Assembly (NCBI GenBank): GCA_965220665.1
Contig: CBDCQQ010000005.1
Span: forward strand, 2,294,001-2,358,000
Direction of reading: 5' to 3'
Origin: JAJDZL01 sp965220665
GTDB taxonomy: Bacteria > Pseudomonadota > Gammaproteobacteria > Arenicellales > JAJDZL01
Length of the DNA stretch: 64,000 bases
Positions 7,068 through 15,300 of the stretch are shown here, piece after piece. A program made the translations under genes and the position numbers. Positions within the stretch are counted from its first letter, which is position 1. Each line of letters opens with the position of its first letter. The notes beneath the pieces are model-generated. The model did not search any database, was not told where the DNA came from, and saw nothing but the letters and a program-made list of their open reading frames with translations.

Positions 7068-8752
7068 TACAAAATCGTTTGCGGCTGTCCGAATCCCAAC
7101 TCCTGTCGAACATATCGAACAACCTCACCATGAGTGAGTCCGCCAACGACTGCATTGACAATCGCCTCGTAGATGTTCTTTTGTGGATTTTGGGCAGCAC
7201 TTTGAAGTTGCGAAAGCGCTGAATTGAATTCTGCCTGATTTCGGTTGGCCTTGAAGTTCGCCAGACTTTCAAGTTGAGATTGAATTACAGTCTCCGCTGG
7301 GCGTTTGAGAGGTTCGGCAACTGAGTCTTCTTCTTCCAACAGATATTTGTTTACGCCGACGATCGTTTGTTCACCACGGTCTACCTGGCTTTGAAATCGC
7401 ATGGCAGATTCACCAATCCACCGCTGAATGAGGCCCGATTCTACCGCTTTGAACATTCCGCCAGCGGCATCTATCTGATCCATGGTTTCAACGATTTTCT
7501 CTTCCATCTGATCGGTCAGCGATTCTACATAGTAGGAACCCGCTAACGGGTCAATTACATCTGCACAACCTGCTTCTTCACGAATGATATTCTGAGTCGC
7601 AACTGCAATTCGAGCGGCTTCTTCAGTTGGGACACTCAGAACTTCATCGTAAGCATCAGTGTGCAGAGATTGCAGACCTGAGAAGATACCAGCGAGTGCT
7701 TGAATTGAGACTCGTGAAATGTTGTTGAGTGGTTGTTGACGCGTTAAATCAACTCCTGATGTTTGTCCATGAAACTTGAACCGCCAGGTTTTAGGATTTT
7801 TTGCACCTAACCTTTCTCTTACGATGCGCTGCCAGATTCTCCGGCCGGCTCTACATTTTGCGATTTCTTCGAAAAAACTGATTGAGATATCGAAAAAGAA
7901 CGTGAATCGCTCTAGGAAAATGTTTGGATCCATACCGCGGTTTGCACAGTCTTCAGCATATTGAATTGCGGTTGCGAGCGTGAATGCCATTGCCTGGGCT
8001 GGAGTAGCACCTGCCTGCTGGGTGTGCTGACCCACAACGGATAGCGGATTCCAATTTGGAACGCGTTCTTGACAGAATGCAATGTGATCGACCAGGACTC
8101 GTCTGGAACCTTCCAGAGAAAGTCTGAAGAACATGTGGTTCGCTACGTAATGTGAAATATAGTCGCTTTGGTTTGACGTCCCCGAAACCTGAGTCCAGTC
8201 TATACCACGCCTGGTGGCAACGCCCAGCAGCAGCGCCAACAGTGTAAATGGTAATGGATCATTCATGGCTGTTGACAGTGAAGCAATGTCGACGTCTTGG
8301 AAACATTGGTCCATGTCGTCAATTGTGTTGACAATCACGCCACAGGTACCGAGCAGTTTAGGATCGACTTCGTCAGCGTCGAAACCGCGATAAATTGAAT
8401 TGCACGGTATCAGACTGATGGCATTGTTGCCAGCGTCTAGCAACCTATGTAGCCTTTCATTGTAATCTGAAGGAATGCCGTATCCGATGAGCTGTCTTTG
8501 ACTCCAGGTACGCCCGCGGTGCATCGTGGGGTAAATACCGCGAGTCATGGGAATCTGTCCGGGGTAGCCGAGCCTGTCCGCATAGTTCTCGTCGCTCCAG
8601 TCCTCTGGCGTGTACAACGGCTTGATTGGAATTCCAGACCGGTTTGAGAATTCTCGATCTTCCGGGAGTAACTGGTTGTACTGCTGTTCCCAAAGATTTC
8701 TGGAATTCTGTGCACCTGAATCTGACAGATTTACAACTTTAGCTTTCTTCAT
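7067..8752 (-). CDS. B12-dependent acyl-CoA mutase, large (TIM-barrel) subunit; substrate uncertain
   Basis: The 561-residue length fits the two-chain mutases, in which the cobalamin domain is a separate protein. The fold is clear: RGIYPTM (71-77), R86-Q87 of the CoA channel, the late FHGQTSG and QSLHTDAYDE motifs, and GVNKY near the end. Several methylmalonyl-CoA active-site residues are changed (numbering of the Propionibacterium enzyme): Y89 is Leu88, H122 is Tyr121, Q197 is Asn194, R207 is Ala204 and Y243 is Gln242; H244 is kept. Tyr89 and Arg207 hold the substrate carboxylate, so a methylmalonyl substrate is unlikely. It also differs from my recollection of the isobutyryl (Phe/Gln) and 2-hydroxyisobutyryl (Ile) types. 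It overlaps the small-subunit gene by 14 bases. Confidence 0.85.
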   Translation of the reverse strand: MKKAKVVNLSDSGAQNSRNLWEQQYNQLLPEDREFSNRSGIPIKPLYTPEDWSDENYADRLGYPGQIPMTRGIYPTMHRGRTWSQRQLIGYGIPSDYNERLHRLLDAGNNAISLIPCNSIYRGFDADEVDPKLLGTCGVIVNTIDDMDQCFQDVDIASLSTAMNDPLPFTLLALLLGVATRRGIDWTQVSGTSNQSDYISHYVANHMFFRLSLEGSRRVLVDHIAFCQERVPNWNPLSVVGQHTQQAGATPAQAMAFTLATAIQYAEDCANRGMDPNIFLERFTFFFDISISFFEEIAKCRAGRRIWQRIVRERLGAKNPKTWRFKFHGQTSGVDLTRQQPLNNISRVSIQALAGIFSGLQSLHTDAYDEVLSVPTEEAARIAVATQNIIREEAGCADVIDPLAGSYYVESLTDQMEEKIVETMDQIDAAGGMFKAVESGLIQRWIGESAMRFQSQVDRGEQTIVGVNKYLLEEEDSVAEPLKRPAETVIQSQLESLANFKANRNQAEFNSALSQLQSAAQNPQKNIYEAIVNAVVGGLTHGEVVRYVRQELGFGQPQTIL

Positions 8753-9191
8753 TGCTGACTACCTGAAATTTCTGCAAAGAACGGGTCCGTGATTTAATTG
8801 CCAGATCGCGTACGAAATCGGATATTTCGACCAGCGAACTACCCGGATGAAAGACACGATGTACACCACACTCAATTAATGCTCGTTCATCATCGTCTGG
8901 AATTATGCCACCAACGACAATTCCGATATGATCGAGTCCCGCATTGTGCAGTGCACTGACTAAGTCCGGAATAAGCAGGTGGTCAGTTGCAAGTGAGCTA
9001 ATGCCGATCACATCTGCATCTTCCTCAGTGGCCAGACGTACAACCGTTGATACTGACTGCCAGGGTGGTGTATAGACTACTTCCATTCCGCTGTCTCGTA
9101 GTTTGGTGGCTACCAAGCGGCTTCCTCGATCGTGGCCATCCAGTCCGATCTTTGTGACGATCACTTTCGGCCGATAACTGTCTATTAACAC
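8739..9191 (-). CDS. B12-dependent acyl-CoA mutase, small (cobalamin-binding) subunit
   Basis: A 150-residue cobalamin-binding domain. The signature D-x-H-x-x-G is present as D18-G-H20-D-R-G23, so the lower-ligand histidine is in place. The S-S-L (about 75-77) and V-V-G-G-I-I-P (about 107-113) motifs that cradle the nucleotide tail follow. It is the first gene of the operon (small subunit, large subunit, meaB) and begins with GTG. The catalytic barrel is encoded separately just downstream with a 14-base overlap. The cofactor machinery looks functional, so the odd residues of the large subunit are unlikely to be simple decay. Confidence 0.9.
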   Translation of the reverse strand: MLIDSYRPKVIVTKIGLDGHDRGSRLVATKLRDSGMEVVYTPPWQSVSTVVRLATEEDADVIGISSLATDHLLIPDLVSALHNAGLDHIGIVVGGIIPDDDERALIECGVHRVFHPGSSLVEISDFVRDLAIKSRTRSLQKFQVVSNEES

Positions 9192-9254
9192 GATTAACCG
9201 AAGATTTGATGGTGTTGGACTAGAAATTCACAGCCCACAATATATTCGTATGTC

Positions 9255-9782
9255 TTATTCGTCTATCAATTCTTGAATAATTGTTCGGATATTGGCCGAA
9301 GCAAAGTTTCTTCCGCCAAGTGCCTGGTAACGAATTTTACCGGTTCGATCAACCAAGAATGTAGTTGGCAGCGGACTAACTTGCCAGTCTGCATAGACTG
9401 ATAATTTTTCATCCACAACGATTGGGAATGTGAGTGTTACTGATAACTTTTCCAAAAAGGCTTTGATATCGGCAACTTTTTCGCCGACGTTAACGGAGAC
9501 TACTTCAAAGTGATCCTGATCAAAAGTATCACGAGCATTTTGAATGGATGGAAGTTCTTCTACGCAGGGTGGACACCAGGTTGCCCAAAAATTCACCAGC
9601 AACACCTTGCCTTTCAACGAGTCTGGAAGATCGCCAGTCTGATGTAGCCACTGAACGTTGTCAAAAGAAGGTGCGGCTGACCCGGATACCTCCTGCAAAT
9701 CATCCCTAAGCGCAGCATTCGTAGTAAGAGGAACGAGCAACAGCAAACAGAATAGAACGAAACTGCGGTGGGCAAAATTCAA
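9255..9782 (-). CDS. TlpA-family periplasmic thiol-disulfide oxidoreductase
   Basis: A 175-residue protein with a cleavable-looking signal peptide (hydrophobic residues 8-22, then an A-A site) and a thioredoxin fold whose redox motif is W-C-P-P-C (about residues 70-74). The cis-proline loop (S-P-L-P-T-T-F-L-V-D) follows at about 136-145. Such proteins reduce or exchange disulfides in the periplasm, often for cytochrome c maturation or copper delivery. It starts at TTG with a GGAAAG site. It is close to no cytochrome-maturation genes here, so the client is unknown. Confidence 0.85.
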   Translation of the reverse strand: MNFAHRSFVLFCLLLLVPLTTNAALRDDLQEVSGSAAPSFDNVQWLHQTGDLPDSLKGKVLLVNFWATWCPPCVEELPSIQNARDTFDQDHFEVVSVNVGEKVADIKAFLEKLSVTLTFPIVVDEKLSVYADWQVSPLPTTFLVDRTGKIRYQALGGRNFASANIRTIIQELIDE

Positions 9783-9871
9783 CTTTCCAACCTCTTTATC
9801 GGCGTTAATTATTCGAATAATTCTGAAAATTTGGGCGTGCGCGTATTATGACCTTCAAAATACTACGCTAG

Positions 9872-10315
9872 TTACGTGATTTCTCCAGCACCTGTGAGCA
9901 GGTTCTCGAGATTGCCGATTTGCTGTTCTCTGGTTCTGATAACCTCTGCCAGTAAGTCATTGGCTGATACAACGCCGATCAATACACCGTCGTCGACGAC
10001 TGGCAGATGACGAAAGCCGCGTTCAACGACAATTTTCATGCAGTCCTCGATTTCATCTTCCGGACCAACCGTGTACACATTTTCAGTCATGACTTCTGAT
10101 ATCTGAGTGTCCTTGGAGGTTCTGCCCAGCAAAATCACCCTTCTTGCATAATCTCTTTCGCTAAATATTCCTACCAGGTTTTCGTCGGCATCAACTACCG
10201 GTAGGACTCCTATATTACGTTCAGCCAATAGATGCAGGGCGTCAAGAACCGTATTGTCTGGCGAAATTGTCCAGACCAATCCCCTCGAGCGAATTAAGGA
10301 AGATATCGTATACAT
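9872..10315 (-). CDS. CBS-domain pair protein
   Basis: A 147-residue stand-alone CBS pair (Bateman module). The first CBS motif covers about residues 10-68 and ends with the V-G-I-F-S-E-R-D-Y-A-R pattern; the second covers about 75-132 with H-L-P-V-V-D-D-G-V-L-I-G-V-V-S. These modules bind adenine nucleotides and act as sensors. There is no attached catalytic domain. The ATG has a strong AGGAGG ribosome site. No direct link with neighbours is visible. Confidence 0.85.
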   Translation of the reverse strand: MYTISSLIRSRGLVWTISPDNTVLDALHLLAERNIGVLPVVDADENLVGIFSERDYARRVILLGRTSKDTQISEVMTENVYTVGPEDEIEDCMKIVVERGFRHLPVVDDGVLIGVVSANDLLAEVIRTREQQIGNLENLLTGAGEIT

Positions 10316-10861
10316 GGTTCGCCTCCTGACCTATTGTGGGCCTAGTACTTTAGCCGTTGAGGAATCTGAACTAACCTGGCAGTTGAAAGTCCGTGAAATG
10401 ATGACTACGGATGGAGTGTGAACTTTTTATTTTTACAACTCCTAAGTTCGAGATAGACAATTCAGAGAATCCCGGACATTCTATTTTGCAATAGAAAGCA
10501 TAAATTAGCAAATCGCAATTTTGAAAGACCTCCAGTGGTTTGAAAACAATAGGTATCAAATTGAGAATCTACAAAATACACAGTGAAATTATCAAGAAAC
10601 CATTAGTAAATATATACATGAGAATTTGTATCTTCAGCGATTGCGAGATGTCGTTTTTTATTCACGGCACATATAATGTGCGTCTTTCGATGGGTGAATA
10701 TTCTTGTCGAAATCCGCATATTAAGTGCTTGAATTCAGATGTAATTCATTTCGGTACGTAAGTAAGTTTTTAGTAACTAAACGAGTAAAAAATCATCAAA
10801 GGGAATTTTTGAAGCCAAATGTACAAAGGTGTGAATTGACGCATAGGTCATTTGGGGTTAT
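10316..10861. other. 546-bp intergenic region between the CBS gene and tpiA
   Basis: AT-rich DNA between divergent genes with no credible coding sequence. A tataat hexamer at 10672-10677 is a possible -10 for tpiA, but no good -35 lies 16-19 bases upstream. No repeats or strong hairpins were seen. Confidence 0.5.
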
Positions 10862-11629
10862 ATGACACAATTACGACAAAAGCTGATTGTTGCAAACTGG
10901 AAAATGAATGGCTCCTTCGATATGGCGCATTCGCTTCTAGAAGAAGTTTTAGATGGTATCCGGCAGTTCAAATCTCCATCGATCGTTATTTGCCCACCAT
11001 TTGTTTATCTTCAACATGTTGCACAACTGATTGCATCGAATTCTTCAGTGTCACTTGGAGCGCAAAACTGTAGCGAACACTCAGCAGGCGCCTATACAGG
11101 TGAAGTATCATCTAATATGCTGAAAGATGTCGGTTGCAAGTACGTAATTTGTGGTCACTCAGAAAGGCGTCAATACAACGATGAAACAGATGAGAACGTT
11201 GCCCAGAAGGCAATTTCCATCATTGACAGGCAGTTAACTCCAATTGTCTGCGTTGGTGAAACATTGAATGAACGTCAGTCTGGAAAGACAGATTTGGTCA
11301 TTGAACGTCAGATTGATTCTATATTGGAGCATTGCGGAAAGCAGTTAGTTGACCGAATTACAATTGCTTATGAACCTATTTGGGCAATTGGCACGGGTCG
11401 TTCAGCAACACCCGAGCAAGCTCAGGAAGTTCATCATTTGATCCGCAATCGTATTGCGACATTGAGTCAAAGTGCCGCGGACGGATGCAGAATCCTTTAT
11501 GGCGGAAGTGTAACTGGGGAGAACGCTGCTCAGGTGCTTGATCAAAATGAAATTGATGGTTGCCTGGTAGGTGGCGCATCACTAAAAGCAGCACAATTTA
11601 TTGAAATTTGCAGGGCGGCACAAATTTAG
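10862..11629 (+). CDS. tpiA: Triosephosphate isomerase
   Basis: A full-length 255-residue TIM that interconverts dihydroxyacetone phosphate and glyceraldehyde-3-phosphate. Visible landmarks: the N-x-K-M-N start strand (A-N-W-K-M-N-G, about 12-18), the catalytic histidine in C-G-H-S-E-R-R (about 97-103), the catalytic glutamate in A-Y-E-P-I-W-A-I-G-T-G (about 168-178) and the phosphate loop L-Y-G-G-S-V (about 214-219). It is the first gene of the tpiA-secG-tRNA-nuo series, and secG follows after 9 bases. Confidence 0.98.
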   Translation: MTQLRQKLIVANWKMNGSFDMAHSLLEEVLDGIRQFKSPSIVICPPFVYLQHVAQLIASNSSVSLGAQNCSEHSAGAYTGEVSSNMLKDVGCKYVICGHSERRQYNDETDENVAQKAISIIDRQLTPIVCVGETLNERQSGKTDLVIERQIDSILEHCGKQLVDRITIAYEPIWAIGTGRSATPEQAQEVHHLIRNRIATLSQSAADGCRILYGGSVTGENAAQVLDQNEIDGCLVGGASLKAAQFIEICRAAQI

Positions 11630-11638
11630 GTTTGGAAA

Positions 11639-11986
11639 ATGGAACTCGTTGTCAGAATTTTGTTAGGATTGTTTTTTGTTGTTTCAGTTGCCCTTGTGGT
11701 GCTGATTTTGCTACAAAGAGGCAAAGGATCAGATATGGGGGCTGTATTTGGTGGCGGCTCAAGTTCAGTATTTGGCAGTCGAGGGTCTGCCAACTTTTTG
11801 ACTCGAATAACTGCAGTGCTGGCAACCATTTTTTTTGGAATTGCTTTGGGCCTCGCTTACATCTACACCGGTGCTGGTACACCGCAAAGTGTAACTGAAT
11901 CTGTAATCGAATCCGTCGCAGAATCGGAGATGCCGCAGGCACCCGGGGAGATCACACAGGATGAGGTGCCAAAGGTTCCCGAGTAA
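11639..11986 (+). CDS. secG: Protein translocase subunit SecG
   Basis: A 115-residue inner-membrane protein with two hydrophobic helices (about 2-22 and 52-75) separated by the conserved loop Q-R-G-K-G-S-D-M-G-A-x-F-G-G-G-S-S. The C-terminal tail is acidic. SecG is the accessory subunit of the SecYEG channel. The tpiA-secG-tRNA-Leu-nuoA order is common in gammaproteobacteria and supports the assignment. Confidence 0.95.
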   Translation: MELVVRILLGLFFVVSVALVVLILLQRGKGSDMGAVFGGGSSSVFGSRGSANFLTRITAVLATIFFGIALGLAYIYTGAGTPQSVTESVIESVAESEMPQAPGEITQDEVPKVPE

Positions 11987-12004
11987 GGTCACTTGTTTAT
12001 GTTA

Positions 12005-12090
12005 GCCGAAGTGGTGGAATTTGGTAGACACGCCGTCTTGAGGGGGCGGTGGCGCAAGCCGTGCCGGTTCAAGTCCGGCCTTCGGCACCA
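12005..12090 (+). tRNA. tRNA-Leu (anticodon GAG)
   Basis: An 86-base class II tRNA with acceptor GCCGAAG/CTTCGGC, discriminator A, encoded CCA, the D-loop element TTGGTAGACACG, the anticodon loop CTTGAGG and a long variable arm (ggtggcgcaagccgt). The T loop is TTCAAGT. It sits between secG and nuoA, the usual place. A short T-run follows at 12093-12100. Confidence 0.95.
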
Positions 12091-12120
12091 GACCTTTTTT
12101 CAAAGATTGTCCGGGATTGA

Positions 12121-12495
12121 ATGAGTTCAATCGGAACAATGCTGAGTAACTACATTCCTGTCCTGATATTTCTAGTGGTGGCAATTGTAATGGGGCTTGC
12201 CATGTTGTCTGCTGGAAGACTTCTGGGACCAAACCGACCCGACAAGGAAAAACTTTCTCCATATGAGTGCGGCTTTGAAGCATTTGAAGACAGCCGCATG
12301 AAGTTTGATGTTCGTTATTACCTTGTTGCTATTCTGTTCATTATTTTTGACCTGGAAATTGCATTCCTGTTTCCCTGGGCGGTTGCACTCGACGAGATTG
12401 GCATGTTCGGTTTCGTTGCAATGATGATCTTCCTGGCTGTATTAGTGGTCGGATTCATTTATGAATGGATGAAAGGTGCACTAGAGTGGGAGTAA
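12121..12495 (+). CDS. nuoA: NADH-quinone oxidoreductase subunit A
   Basis: A 124-residue membrane subunit with three hydrophobic helices (about 9-30, 63-85, 93-115). The conserved loop K-L-S-P-Y-E-C-G-F-E-A-F between helices 1 and 2 and F-D-V-R-Y-Y-L-V-A-I-L-F-I-I-F-D-L-E of helix 2 are intact. It is the first gene of the complex I operon, directly after tRNA-Leu, with only three bases to nuoB. Confidence 0.97.
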   Translation: MSSIGTMLSNYIPVLIFLVVAIVMGLAMLSAGRLLGPNRPDKEKLSPYECGFEAFEDSRMKFDVRYYLVAILFIIFDLEIAFLFPWAVALDEIGMFGFVAMMIFLAVLVVGFIYEWMKGALEWE

Positions 12496-12498
12496 ACC

Positions 12499-12975
12499 AT
12501 GTCGATTGAAGGCATTATGTCACAAGGTGTTGTTACAACATCGATGGACAAATTAGTGAACTGGGCGCGTACGGGAGCAATGTGGCCGATGACTTTCGGT
12601 CTCGCTTGCTGTGCTGTAGAAATGATGCATGCCGGAGCAGCGCGGTATGACCTTGACAGGTTCGGGATTATCTTTCGCCCCAGTCCCCGGCAGTCAGATG
12701 TGATGATTGTCGCAGGAACTCTGGTCAACAAAATGGCACCCGCATTGCGTAAAGTTTATGATCAGATGCCAGAGCCTCGCTGGGTGATTTCGATGGGGTC
12801 GTGCGCGAATGGTGGCGGTTACTACCATTATTCCTACTCGGTTGTTCGAGGCTGCGACCGAATCGTTCCAGTCGATGTCTATGTTCCAGGCTGTCCACCT
12901 ACTGCCGAAGCGCTGGTTTATGGCATTCTTCAGCTACAGCGAAAAATTCAACGCACAAATACTATAGCCAAATAA
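12499..12975 (+). CDS. nuoB: NADH-quinone oxidoreductase subunit B (N2 cluster)
   Basis: A 158-residue subunit that carries the last iron-sulfur cluster (N2) before quinone. The tandem cysteines C37-C38 in G-L-A-C-C-A-V-E-M-M and the later G-S-C-A-N-G-G and P-G-C-P-P-T motifs provide the four ligands. Length and motifs are normal. It lies between nuoA and nuoC with tight spacing. Confidence 0.97.
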   Translation: MSIEGIMSQGVVTTSMDKLVNWARTGAMWPMTFGLACCAVEMMHAGAARYDLDRFGIIFRPSPRQSDVMIVAGTLVNKMAPALRKVYDQMPEPRWVISMGSCANGGGYYHYSYSVVRGCDRIVPVDVYVPGCPPTAEALVYGILQLQRKIQRTNTIAK

Positions 12976-12984
12976 CTGGCACCA

Positions 12985-13593
12985 ATGGCGTCCCTGACCG
13001 AACTCTCCCGCGCTGTCGAACACCTGCTGGGTGATACGGTTTTTGACTCTGTTCAATCCAGTGGTGAACTGACCATTGTTGTGGACGCAGGTTTGATCGT
13101 TGATGTGTGTACCGCACTTCGCGATAACACCGACACACGCTTTGAGCAACTCATTGATCTTTGTGGTGTCGATTATTCAACTTACGGAGAGCAGGATCCG
13201 CCGAGAGCTTGGCAGGGTGCTCGCTACGCTGTTGTGTATCACCTGTTGTCGGTTCAGCATAACCATCGCCTTCGTGTTAAAGCCTTTCTCAATGACGATA
13301 TGCCAATGGTCGCTTCGGTGATTGAAGTTTGGCCCTGTGCCGATTGGTTTGAGCGCGAAGCATTTGATCTTTTTGGGATTGTGTTTGAAGGCCATCCAGA
13401 CCTTCGAAGACTGTTAACAGACTACGGCTTTATCGGACATCCGTTCAGAAAAGATTTTCCTTTGTCCGGCTATGTTGAAATGCGTTATGACGTCGAAAAA
13501 GGACGTGTTGTCTACGAGCCGGTATCAATTGAGCCGCGGACACTCGTTCCGCGTGTCATTCGAGAGGATAGTTTTGGTCACCGAGATTCGTAA
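12985..13593 (+). CDS. nuoC: NADH-quinone oxidoreductase subunit C
   Basis: A 202-residue peripheral-arm subunit. The signature E-R-E-A-x-D-L-F-G-I-x-F-E-G-H-P-D-L-R-R is present (about 127-146), followed by the L-x-x-D-Y-G-F-x-G-H-P-x-R-K-D-F-P-L segment. It is separate from nuoD, unlike the fused NuoCD of enterobacteria. Its 3' end overlaps the predicted nuoD start by 20 bases. Confidence 0.95.
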   Translation: MASLTELSRAVEHLLGDTVFDSVQSSGELTIVVDAGLIVDVCTALRDNTDTRFEQLIDLCGVDYSTYGEQDPPRAWQGARYAVVYHLLSVQHNHRLRVKAFLNDDMPMVASVIEVWPCADWFEREAFDLFGIVFEGHPDLRRLLTDYGFIGHPFRKDFPLSGYVEMRYDVEKGRVVYEPVSIEPRTLVPRVIREDSFGHRDS

Positions 13594-14830
13594 TTACACC
13601 ATGAATTTTGGGCCGCAGCACCCGGCTGCCCATGGTGTGTTGCGTCTCGTCATGGAATTGGATGGCGAGGTGATTGAACGCATCGACCCGCACATCGGTT
13701 TGCTCCACCGGGCGACCGAAAAGCTTGCCGAATCCAAGCCATTCAACCAGAGTATCGGCTATATGGACCGTTTGGATTACGTGTCTATGATGTGCAATGA
13801 ACACGCTTATGTGATGGCAATCGAAAAACTGCTCGGTATAAGCCCGCCCATTCGAGCGCAGTACATTCGGGTGATGTTCGACGAGATTACACGCATCCTC
13901 AATCATTTGCTGTGGCTTGGTGCGCATGGTCTTGATATCGGCGCAATGACGGTATTCCTATACTGTTTTCGAGAGCGTGAAGACTTGATGGACTGCTACG
14001 AGGCCGCGTCAGGCGCACGTATGCACGCAACCTATTACAGACCCGGCGGTGTTTATCGAGACCTGCCCGACACGATGCCGCAGTATGAACCATCGAAATT
14101 TCGAAGCAAAGGCAAACTGGCAGATCTCAATGCGACTCGCCAAGGCTCGCTATTGGATTTCATCTGGGCTTTTACAGAAAGGTTTCCTGGGTGTGTAGAT
14201 GATTACGAAACGCTATTGACTGAAAACCGAATTTGGAAACAGCGTACTGTCGATATTGCCATCGTACCACCTGAAACGGCACTCGCACGAGGTTTCACAG
14301 GTGCAATGCTTCGGGGTTCTGGAATTGAGTGGGACTTACGAAGGAAACAGCCTTACGAAGTCTATGACAAATTAGATTTTGATATTCCAGTTGGTACAAA
14401 TGGAGATTGTTACGATCGATATCTGTGCCGGGTTGAAGAGATGCGACAGTCGAATCGAATTGTTCGCCAGTGCGTCGAATGGTTGCGTAGTAATCCGGGA
14501 CCGGTTATGGTTGATGACGCAAAGCTCATCGCACCTCGTCGCGAAACAATGAAACGCGATATGGAATCGCTGATTCATCACTTCAAACTCTTTACTGAAG
14601 GCTATTGCGTTAAAGAGGGTGAAGTTTACGCTGCAGTAGAAGCGCCGAAAGGTGAGTTTGGCATCTATCTCATTTCAGATGGAGCTAACAAACCCTATCG
14701 CCTCAAGATTAGAGCACCCGGATTTGCCCACCTGTCAGCTTTGGACGCGATGTGCCGCGGCCATATGCTTGCCGATGTGGTTGCGGTTATTGGGACACAG
14801 GACATAGTATTTGGGGAGGTAGACCGATAA
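13574..14830 (+). CDS. nuoD: NADH-quinone oxidoreductase subunit D (49-kDa)
   Basis: The 49-kDa subunit that forms the quinone pocket with NuoB. The start is placed at the TTG at 13574, which has a GAGAGG site 6 bases upstream and gives 418 residues beginning V-T-E-I-R-N-Y-T-M-N-F-G-P-Q-H-P, the expected NuoD N-terminus and length. Farther upstream starts would add residues that overlap nuoC more deeply and are not family-like. The G-P-Q-H-P-A-A-H-G and C-x-R-G-H-M-L-A-D motifs are intact. The stop overlaps the nuoE start (TAATG). Confidence 0.95.
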   Translation: MVTEIRNYTMNFGPQHPAAHGVLRLVMELDGEVIERIDPHIGLLHRATEKLAESKPFNQSIGYMDRLDYVSMMCNEHAYVMAIEKLLGISPPIRAQYIRVMFDEITRILNHLLWLGAHGLDIGAMTVFLYCFREREDLMDCYEAASGARMHATYYRPGGVYRDLPDTMPQYEPSKFRSKGKLADLNATRQGSLLDFIWAFTERFPGCVDDYETLLTENRIWKQRTVDIAIVPPETALARGFTGAMLRGSGIEWDLRRKQPYEVYDKLDFDIPVGTNGDCYDRYLCRVEEMRQSNRIVRQCVEWLRSNPGPVMVDDAKLIAPRRETMKRDMESLIHHFKLFTEGYCVKEGEVYAAVEAPKGEFGIYLISDGANKPYRLKIRAPGFAHLSALDAMCRGHMLADVVAVIGTQDIVFGEVDR

Positions 14831-15300
14831 TGCTGTCGCAGGAAGCATTGGTTGAAATCGATAGCGAAGTTGCCAAGTATCCTAACGGTCAAGAGAGAGC
14901 CGCATTGCTCGCTGCGCTGCGTATTGCACAAAATGAATGTGGTTGGATTGGTGTCGATATGATGACCTATATTGCGGGAATTCTTAGCGTTGAGCCTGCC
15001 AAGGTGGCTGAGGTTGCGACGTTTTACACCATGTACGATTTGAAACCGATTGGTCGTTACAAAATTTCGCTCTGCACCAATATTTCATGTGCCTTGAGAG
15101 GTTCAGCAACAGTCGCCAATTATCTGCAGGAACGACTTGGAATTGGATTTGGTGAAACGACTGAAGACGGGCGATTTACGCTCATGGAAGTAGAGTGTCT
15201 GGCTGCGTGTGGTGGTGCACCTGCCGCGCTGATTGGCACGGATTACTATGAAAATCTCACGCCACAGCGAATTGACGAAATTCTGGAGACGTTGGACTGA
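14830..15300 (+). CDS. nuoE: NADH-quinone oxidoreductase subunit E (24-kDa)
   Basis: A 156-residue thioredoxin-fold subunit with one [2Fe-2S] cluster. Its cysteines fall in C-T-N-I-S-C-A-L-R-G (about 81-90) and V-E-C-L-A-A-C-G-G-A-P (about 121-131). The start is the ATG at 14830, coupled to the nuoD stop; the frame stays open upstream to 14752 but that part lies inside nuoD. It belongs to the NADH-dehydrogenase module with NuoF and NuoG. Confidence 0.96.
   Translation: MLSQEALVEIDSEVAKYPNGQERAALLAALRIAQNECGWIGVDMMTYIAGILSVEPAKVAEVATFYTMYDLKPIGRYKISLCTNISCALRGSATVANYLQERLGIGFGETTEDGRFTLMEVECLAACGGAPAALIGTDYYENLTPQRIDEILETLD

Noticed and set aside
7067..8752. Plain call as methylmalonyl-CoA mutase
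   Set aside because: The fold fits, but the key Tyr89 and Arg207 positions are Leu and Ala, so the usual substrate name was not used.
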